Source: Blasia pusilla
Taxonomy: Eukaryota; Marchantiophyta; Marchantiopsida; Blasiales
NCBI GenBank assembly: GCA_050084515.1
Contig: CM114272.1
Location: 36,084,001-36,148,000, forward strand
Direction: 5' to 3'
DNA length: 64,000 nt
How positions within the stretch are numbered: the first letter of the stretch is position 1; every line of letters starts with the position of its first letter. The notes under the pieces were generated by a model. It did no database searches. It was not told the origin of the DNA and saw nothing but the letters and a program-made list of their open reading frames with translations. Below are positions 58,307 through 64,000 of this stretch, piece after piece. The position numbers and the translations under genes were made by a program.

Positions 58307-58765
58307 ATGGAGACTTGGGAGCTTGTGATAGGTCTTAAGTTCATAGGAGGAGAGCGACGGCGGGTTCATAGGTTTCTGAGAGGGCATGTGCATTGTTTTG
58401 CCTTCAGTAGGAGAGACTTGGGTACGCTCAAGGGTCCCGAGATACGGATTGAGTTGGCTAGTGATATGCCGATCTTTCGTCAACCCTACATGTATTCTGA
58501 TATGGAGCAAGCCTCGATTCAGAGCAAGAGTCAGGACTTGTTGGAGGCAAGACTTGTGGAGTTATCACATGGGGAGTATGCATTTGCCACAGTCATGCCA
58601 GCAAAAAGAAGGATATGTATGGAAATTGGATGGATAGGCGGAGATTACCGACCTATCAAGCGACAGATGAAGTCGGACCGATATGCCATGCCTATTCCTG
58701 AGGAGATCTTTGATGCAGAAGGACATGCAAAGATCTTCAGTACTCTAGATCTCCGTGCTCGCTAT
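58307..58765 (+). pseudogene. N-terminal reverse transcriptase of Copy 2, cut by Copy 4
   Basis: METWELVIGLKFIGGERRRV, GTLKGPEIRIELASDMPIFR, SKSQDLLEARLVELSHGEYA, GDYRPIKRQMKSDRYAMPIP and HAKIFSTLDLRARY, then the Copy 4 LTR begins (TGTCACGACTG). About 150 codons are open. The catalytic YIDD part must lie beyond Copy 4, outside the window. Confidence 0.85.
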
Positions 58766-59277
58766 TGTCACGACTGTTAGGATAGATCGGTGGGATCTAG
58801 CAGAGCGTCTGCACGAGTAGTGGAGGACAGGCCTAGGAGGTCGAGGATCACCTGTTGATGTTCCAGGAAACCTGAGGGAGTAGGTTCCCCTTCATTTTGG
58901 CTCATTTGGAGCCATATTGACAAACTTATTATTTTAGGTAAGTACCATTTTGAGTATATGATTGACTTTATATTTTTGGTAAGTGGCCCTTGACCTCCTA
59001 CATCAAGTCAAGAGCCAAGGAGGTGACTTGGGAGGATAGGTTACCATGGAGAGAGGTTGGGAGAGGGGAGGGGTATACCTCAAGGAGAGAGAGCTTGAGA
59101 GCTCATTCTCTCTTTTTTGAACCTCTTGGCATGAGGCGGCGGAGCTATGGTCCCTTGCCTTGTGAGTGTAACCCAAGCCTCTCATTAGGAGAGTGGGTTT
59201 GGTTTGACATGAGAGAGAGTGCACACCTTTGAGAGTTATGGTGTGAGATGGTGTAGAGAGAGATTGGATCTTACTTT
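58766..59277 (+). repeat. Copy 4 5' LTR, lacking the last ~125 bp
   Basis: Matches the family LTR from TGTCACGACTGTTAGGATAG to GATTGGATCTTACTTTA. It then continues as CAATGACAAAGTAAGAGAG instead of the LTR tail (TTGGAGATATTTTAG...GACA). No primer-binding site is recognisable at the break. Confidence 0.75.
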
Positions 59278-59856
59278 ACAATGACAAAGTAAGAGAGTGA
59301 GAGAGCTTCATGGGGGAGCTCGTTGGGGACCGTGTTTCCCGTTGAGCGGCTCATGGGAGTGCTCACCAGAGCAAGGGCTGCTTTGATTGTTCTTTGCATT
59401 TGCCAATTTTTCGTGTGGAAGAGTGGCGCGCGGAAGCGCTGCCCAATTTCTCATAGGGATTGATTATGGGGGCGGGTTTCCCCATACCGGTGCTCTCGAG
59501 AGCACCATGTAGCTTTTTGATTTGTATTTTTATAGGTTTTACATTTTCATTGGGAGAAATCAGCGCGGAAGCTCTCCCAAATTTTGTGTAGGAGAAAGAG
59601 ATATTGGGCTTTACAACAATCCCCTTCAATTTTTACTGAAATGTCCAATTCCAAATATTTTTTTACGCCGTCATAGATCGTGAAGCTGTGCACATTGTGC
59701 AATAAACGGTGCACAATTTGGAGTTGCAAGTAAAAATTTATGATCAATCTTGCAAAATTGCCATTGCTAGGTGATTTTTAGGGCTAAATTGTTCAAACCC
59801 TAAGCCAACCGCCACGCCGGCGGTGCCCATCGCCGTCAGATTATGATGTTTGAGTT
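59278..59856 (+). other. Copy 4 leader
   Basis: Non-coding leader, the longest version among the copies. It contains the palindrome GGTGCTCTCGAGAGCACC (59491-59508) and text shared with Copies 1 and 3. Confidence 0.6.
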
Positions 59857-60444
59857 TTGATTTCATGTTACTATGTTGTGATTGGTAGCCGCTCGATGAC
59901 GATCAAGTACTGTGGCGTAGCATCCATAGCCGCAACGCGCCGCCGATTGTCTTGCCGTGCCGCTCATGGCCGCACCGCACCGTCTCGATCACGGAGCCGC
60001 ACCGTCATTATCGAGCATAGTGTGGGTTTATTGTTGATTGAGGAGGGTATGCCTCCAAGTGCCACATCCCACCATCAAGGGCCGTGTCGCTCGTAGCCGT
60101 TCTGTATCGCCTGCAACGCCGCATCGTTCCGATGGAACCGCACTGTCCATCGAGGAGTTTTGAGCAGATCATTATGGGAGGAGTATGACTTGCTGATTGG
60201 AGGAGTTATCTCCACAACCGAAGTTGGGGTCGAGATTTTTGTTGATGAGGAGCGACATCGACATGTGTTCAAGTTACCCATTCTGGTCCTTTACCCTCCA
60301 CGCGTGAGGGATTTTGGGATTTGGGTAGTTTATTTGGGGATATTGGATTGTGTGGATGCTGAGAGCACAATTTATATATGTGGTTTAGGGGACATAGACC
60401 TGTATGGGATGTCCGGAATTGAGGGTAGGTTGTCGATGAGATGA
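59857..60444 (+). CDS. Leader ORFs a and b of Copy 4, in one frame with one TAG
   Basis: ORF a (59857-60096) reads MISCYYVVIGSRSMTIKYCG ... SHHQGPCRS-TAG. In the same frame the text continues through FCIACNAASFRWNRTVHRGV into ORF b (60160-60444: EEYDLLIGGVISTTEVG, HRHVFKLPILVLYP, FGIWVVYLGILDCVDAES, CGLGDIDLYGMSGIEGRLSM). In Copies 1 and 3 a 1-nt difference between the ORFs puts them in different frames. Function unknown; it could be one protein with a suppressible stop, two proteins, or leader RNA. Confidence 0.4.
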
Positions 60445-60601
60445 TAGGGTGGTCGATTTGCCGCACCACGCCGCTTGTTGCCGCACGTTATACGTCTCGG
60501 GGAGGGAGAGTGTAGACCGAGTGTGGCATGTTTGGGATGAGTGATTGAGGGATTACTCGCGATGTTGAAATTGATTGTGTGAGAGGGGCACGAGGGCCAT
60601 C

Positions 60602-62600
60602 ACGGCATACTTTCATGATTTTGATAGGCGAGATAGTGGACCCGAGAGTAGCTCTGGAGGGTTTACCCTGAGTGGTGCGAGATCTCGAGGGTCTCCACGT
60701 GAGAGACCACCTCGATCTCCTTCTCTGTCGTCTTCAAACAAGGGGGAGCGTATAGAGGAGTGTGTTAGTGATCCACCATACACATTGAGTGGTCCTACCA
60801 ATTGGGTGTACGAGATGGACAATCGGGGTAGAGGACCGCGGAGGTTTTCACGTGGTGTAGGCACCATAGAGCTACACAACTTCATTGCGGAGTTTAGGAG
60901 TTGGTGTGACTCACAGCGGGCTAGGAACTCTAGAGAGTTCAACCCGTTTATAGCATGGAATGGTATGTTCCAACATTTAGAGGGGGCATCCATGGATGAT
61001 AACCATGAGTTCTCCCATAGATATGCCGAGGAGATTGAGGCATGGCGATTCTACTACAACCCAGACTATGTGTCATGGACAGAGCCGTTCCCAAATGAGG
61101 AGGAGGAGTCAGGAGAGGCTACTTCATCTTCCACTAGTAATGTTTTAGGAGGGGTCACTTGCACTGGAGTAGTTGCACCGTCTAGTCGGGTTCGTCCCAC
61201 GTTCAACCCTGTGGTTGAGTTCTTTGCTGAGTTTAGGGCTAGCTACCAAGGGGTATGCACGGAGAAGTTGCGGAGCATCCACGACTTCCAGAGGCACCCG
61301 GGTGAGAGTTTGCATGAGCTTACACTTGCTTGCGTTGGTTGATCAACGTCACCCAGGGGTGACAGAGGCTCAGGCTATCCACTCATGGTACGCGATGTTG
61401 GACCGGACCTTGCGGACACGGGTGCGGGAGGGGGTGCTTCTTATGAACACCTCCCCTACGTTGAAAGATGTTTTTAGGACCGCCGAGAACATTGAGCGCA
61501 ACATGGCACAGGAGAGCGTAGCCACCATGGGTTCTGGGCGAGAGCAATCACGATTGCCTGCACTACCTGTGCACCAACGTGGACTCCGAGATAGGTTGAT
61601 TGTGGCACCACGAGCTCAGGGAGGATACCGGGAGGCCGTGCCACAAAGACTTGCGCCTTCATATGCTGCTCAGCAGAATCCGCCTACTATTACTTGTTGG
61701 TCATGTGGTGGAGCCCATCATCAGCACGATTGCACACGTCAGGATCATGGAAGTGTGCCTCAGCATGGAGGAGGAGATGGTGCTGCACTAGAAGGTTATT
61801 AGTGTGACTATTGTTAGAGGTATGGTCATACACATGCCAGGTGTTTCATTTTACATCCTGAGTTACGTGAGGATGGAGGGCTAGAGAGGGCACGAGAGCG
61901 AGTAACCGGTCCATGTGGGCTAGAGATCGTGCACCAGGTGGTTCCGTTGGGGGACGAGGAGTTGGAGCTGCCCGACAGGGTGGTGGAGCTGCACGTGGAG
62001 GAGGTAGAGTCCCACCACCTAGACGCGTTGAGGGAGATGTTGGGCGTGAGGCTAGGATGGGTGCTCAGATACATCAGCTATAGGAGTAGATTGCCGCTAT
62101 GGCATTGAGATTACCCGATGTCGGATCCGTGGCATCGACATCATATGGACCAGCTAGAGATATGGAGGATCTTGGTTGGATGTGTGGGGTTGCCCAGATG
62201 GAGGGAGCCGCAGAGTTGGATCCATATCGAGGGGAAGCTAGGAAACAGACTAGGCTTCCTCAGTCTTTCACATTGTCCGAGGCGATGAGGACCCCATCGA
62301 TGGATCATGATCACAATTCCTGGAGAGTTGGTGATATTGTTGGTGTGCACGCACAGAGCGCGATGGGAGAAGCGAGTGCAACGACTCCTATTTCTTATGC
62401 TCAGGAGGGGCATGTGTCGAGCACGTTGTTGGGGGTGGCCACCATTGTGTACCGCGCTCCTTTATTTTCTACTTGCAATGTTATGACGTTGGGGGCTGCC
62501 CGCCAAGGCTTTTCGGCTGGCCGGTACGCTAGGTGAGCGTGGAGTTGGAGTTCTTGCATCACATTCAGAGGTGATTGCAGAGGAGGAGATGGACGTGCAC
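60602..62600 (+). pseudogene. gag and spacer of Copy 4 (decayed)
   Basis: The family start codon is ACG here (60602-60604). The frame to 61342 has REFNPFIAWNGMFQHLEGAS, MDDNHEFSHRYAEEIEAWRF, VVEFFAEFRASYQGVCTEKL and DFQRHPGESLHELTLACVG. One lost G in a G run near 61357 shifts frame to EAQAIHSWYAMLDRTLRTRV and FRTAENIERNMAQESVATMG. Knuckle 1 is CWSCGGAHHQHDC; knuckle 2 (CDYC-RYGHTHARC) has TAG codons before it and inside it. The spacer ALRLPDVGSVASTSYG follows. Confidence 0.8.
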
Positions 62601-63440
62601 TTGGAGCGGATGCTCGGGCCGTCCATGTCAGATTCATGGCAGGTTCCGGCTTCTAGGATGGCGGAGATGCCCGCTAGACCCGCGATAGAGCGTGCCATGG
62701 CTTCTCTTGGTGTTGTGTTGCTGGATAACCAAGGAGGGGTCTTCCAGTTGGTGAGTCTCGGAGGTAAAGCTTTTAGTCCGCAGTGCGTCTTGTTGGATCT
62801 AGGAGCGCAACCCCTGATGTTGGGGAAAGCGTCATTCAGAGGATTGGGCTTGACGAGAGCCGATGTGGAGCGTTGTCCATTCTGGATATAGACTACCTTG
62901 GGTGGAGCGAGTACCACATAGTATATCACCTGACACGGGTCGTGGTGAGGATTCTCCCGAGATATCCTACAGATGAGTCCGTGGTGCGAGCCAAGGCGAT
63001 AGTGACTAATGTAGAGTCCTATGACGTCTTGGTTGGTGGAGTAGTGTTATACCCGATGGGGTTTTCCCTAGATTATTGGGAGGAGTCAGCGTTCTACAGA
63101 CCAAGATGGCAGTCAGGTGATGGGCGCCTTAGCTCATTACCCGTTCGATTCAAAGGTGCAGTGATCGAGCAACGGCAAGGAGAGATGGCGACCTTAGCAG
63201 CATTTAGCAGTGCCATCACTTGGCCTAGTGATTTGATTGAGGGACATGTCCATGCAGAGGATACTCCCGTTCCTGACATTTCTATGAAGAGGAGTGTTAT
63301 GGTAGCCGCATCATTCCGTGGAGAAGAGGTGCCGTTGTGGGGCTCGACTAAGGAGCTTCGACGATTGGCAGATGAGCACGTGCAGACCGCGTGGAGCGAG
63401 GCGGGTTTGAGGAACCCAAGGTAGCAGGGAGTGCTACATG
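62601..63440 (+). pseudogene. Protease of Copy 4 (DSG changed to DLG)
   Basis: EMPARPAIERAMASLGVVLL, FQLVSLGGKAFSPQCVLLD then LGAQPLMLGKASFRGLGL (Ser of the DSG triad is Leu). The second half ESYDVLVGGVVLYPMGFSLD, YWEESAFYRPRWQSGDGRLS and HVHAEDTPVPDISMKRSV is open for over 140 codons. A frame change separates the halves near 62890. Confidence 0.75.
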
Positions 63441-64000
63441 ACACCCTTGGATACCACACCATTGTGTGGTGTACCCCGGAGGAGGGTATTTGAGTGTTAG
63501 ATCTCTTTGGAGGGATTAGCACCGGGTTAGCTACTATTTTGCAGGCAGGAGTGCGAGTAGAACAGTATATGTATGTGGAGAGTGATGATGTTGCAAGGTG
63601 CGTCTCACTACGACATGTGGCGTAGTTACGCCTACGTTTTCCCAACTTATTTTATGCGTCCGCGGTACAGAGGTACCAGAGTTCCCTCCCGAGGGATATT
63701 TCATTGTTGGGGGCGCAGGACTTAGAGCGGGTAGGGACCATTGATTTGGTCATTGCCGGTTAGCCATGTCAGGGCCAATCGAGTGCTAGACAAGGCAGCG
63801 GGTTGGCTGACACTCAGTCCAGGTTGTTTTGGGAGATGTTGAGGATCTTACGGCAGTTGCAAAAGCATCAGTCTTGTTCTCCAACCTACATATTCTGTAG
63901 CATGTGCCGATCTTAGGAGACTCTAGGTCACGGGTGGTGACGAGTGCTCATCAGGTGCGTGCCTGGATTGGCCCAACAGTGTTCTTGGATGTGGCGAGTG
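63441..64000 (+). pseudogene. C5 DNA methyltransferase of Copy 4 (PCQ intact; runs off the window)
   Basis: CTPEEGI-stop-VLDLFGGISTG (TGA just before motif I), YMYVESDDVARCVSLRHVA, SSLPRDISLLGAQDLERVG, IDLVIAG-stop-PCQGQSSARQG (PCQ at 63764-63772, TAG in place of the usual Trp), LADTQSRLFWEMLRILRQLQ, then VPILGDSRSRVVTSAHQVRA and WIGPTVFLDVAS at the window edge. Frame is otherwise continuous, so this copy differs from an open one by single substitutions in this stretch. Confidence 0.85.

Larger units (their letters stand above)
58766..64000 (+). mobile_element. Copy 4: methyltransferase retrotransposon, right end outside the window
   Basis: LTR, leader with ORFs a and b, gag, protease and most of the methyltransferase on the plus strand, inserted in the RT of Copy 2. 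It is the closest relative of Copy 3 by shared stops in the zinc knuckle. RT, integrase and 3' LTR should follow beyond 64000. Confidence 0.88.

Overview
The window is nuclear DNA of a land plant. It holds two intron-containing genes for plastid-type proteins, GT-AG introns, LTR retrotransposons, a non-LTR element, Helitron-like repeats and long AT-rich gene-free stretches. The lineage cannot be fixed from the sequence; a non-flowering plant such as a fern or lycophyte is my guess only. About 14 kb (22.5-36 kb) is ordinary host sequence, and most of the rest is transposable-element DNA.

Layout. 1-7.8 kb is AT-rich with nothing recognised. 7.85-8.42 kb is a diverged solo LTR. 9.25-18.99 kb is Copy 1 of a Ty3/gypsy-type retrotransposon (minus strand), followed by a coiled-coil coding relic and a solo LTR (to 20.04 kb). 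20.5-22.5 kb is a cluster of small Helitron/MITE-like modules joined by hairpins. 23.0-27.9 kb (plus) is a 10-exon gene for a tandem glutaredoxin/GST-N-domain protein. 28.7-35.6 kb (minus, convergent with it) is a 16-exon gene for an HI0933/YhiN-type FAD/NAD(P) oxidoreductase, with one apparent 2-nt frameshift. 36.1-39.6 kb is a decayed R2/RLE-type non-LTR retrotransposon (minus). 40.3-41.0 kb holds Helitron ends. 41.1-42.7 kb holds LTR and integrase relics. 43.7-64.0 kb is a nest of retrotransposons: Copy 2 (plus) is split by Copy 3 (minus, 48.36-57.21 kb), and Copy 4 (plus, from 58.77 kb past the window end) has inserted into its reverse transcriptase.

The most interesting system is the retrotransposon family of Copies 1-4. 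Between the aspartic protease and the reverse transcriptase, every copy carries a cytosine-C5 DNA methyltransferase domain: an SAM-binding motif I (DLFGGISTG), a PCQ-type catalytic motif IV, an NVP motif VI and an AHR...WWTNL block. The family order is leader ORFs, gag with two CCHC knuckles, protease, DNA methyltransferase, RT, RNase H and integrase. The copies here are decayed: all carry stops or frameshifts, two have lost the catalytic Cys, and most have lost the protease DSG. The family architecture is nevertheless clear from four copies. Retrotransposons carrying captured methyltransferases are, as far as I recall, known from a dinoflagellate and a charophyte alga; I cannot say from the sequence whether this family has been described.
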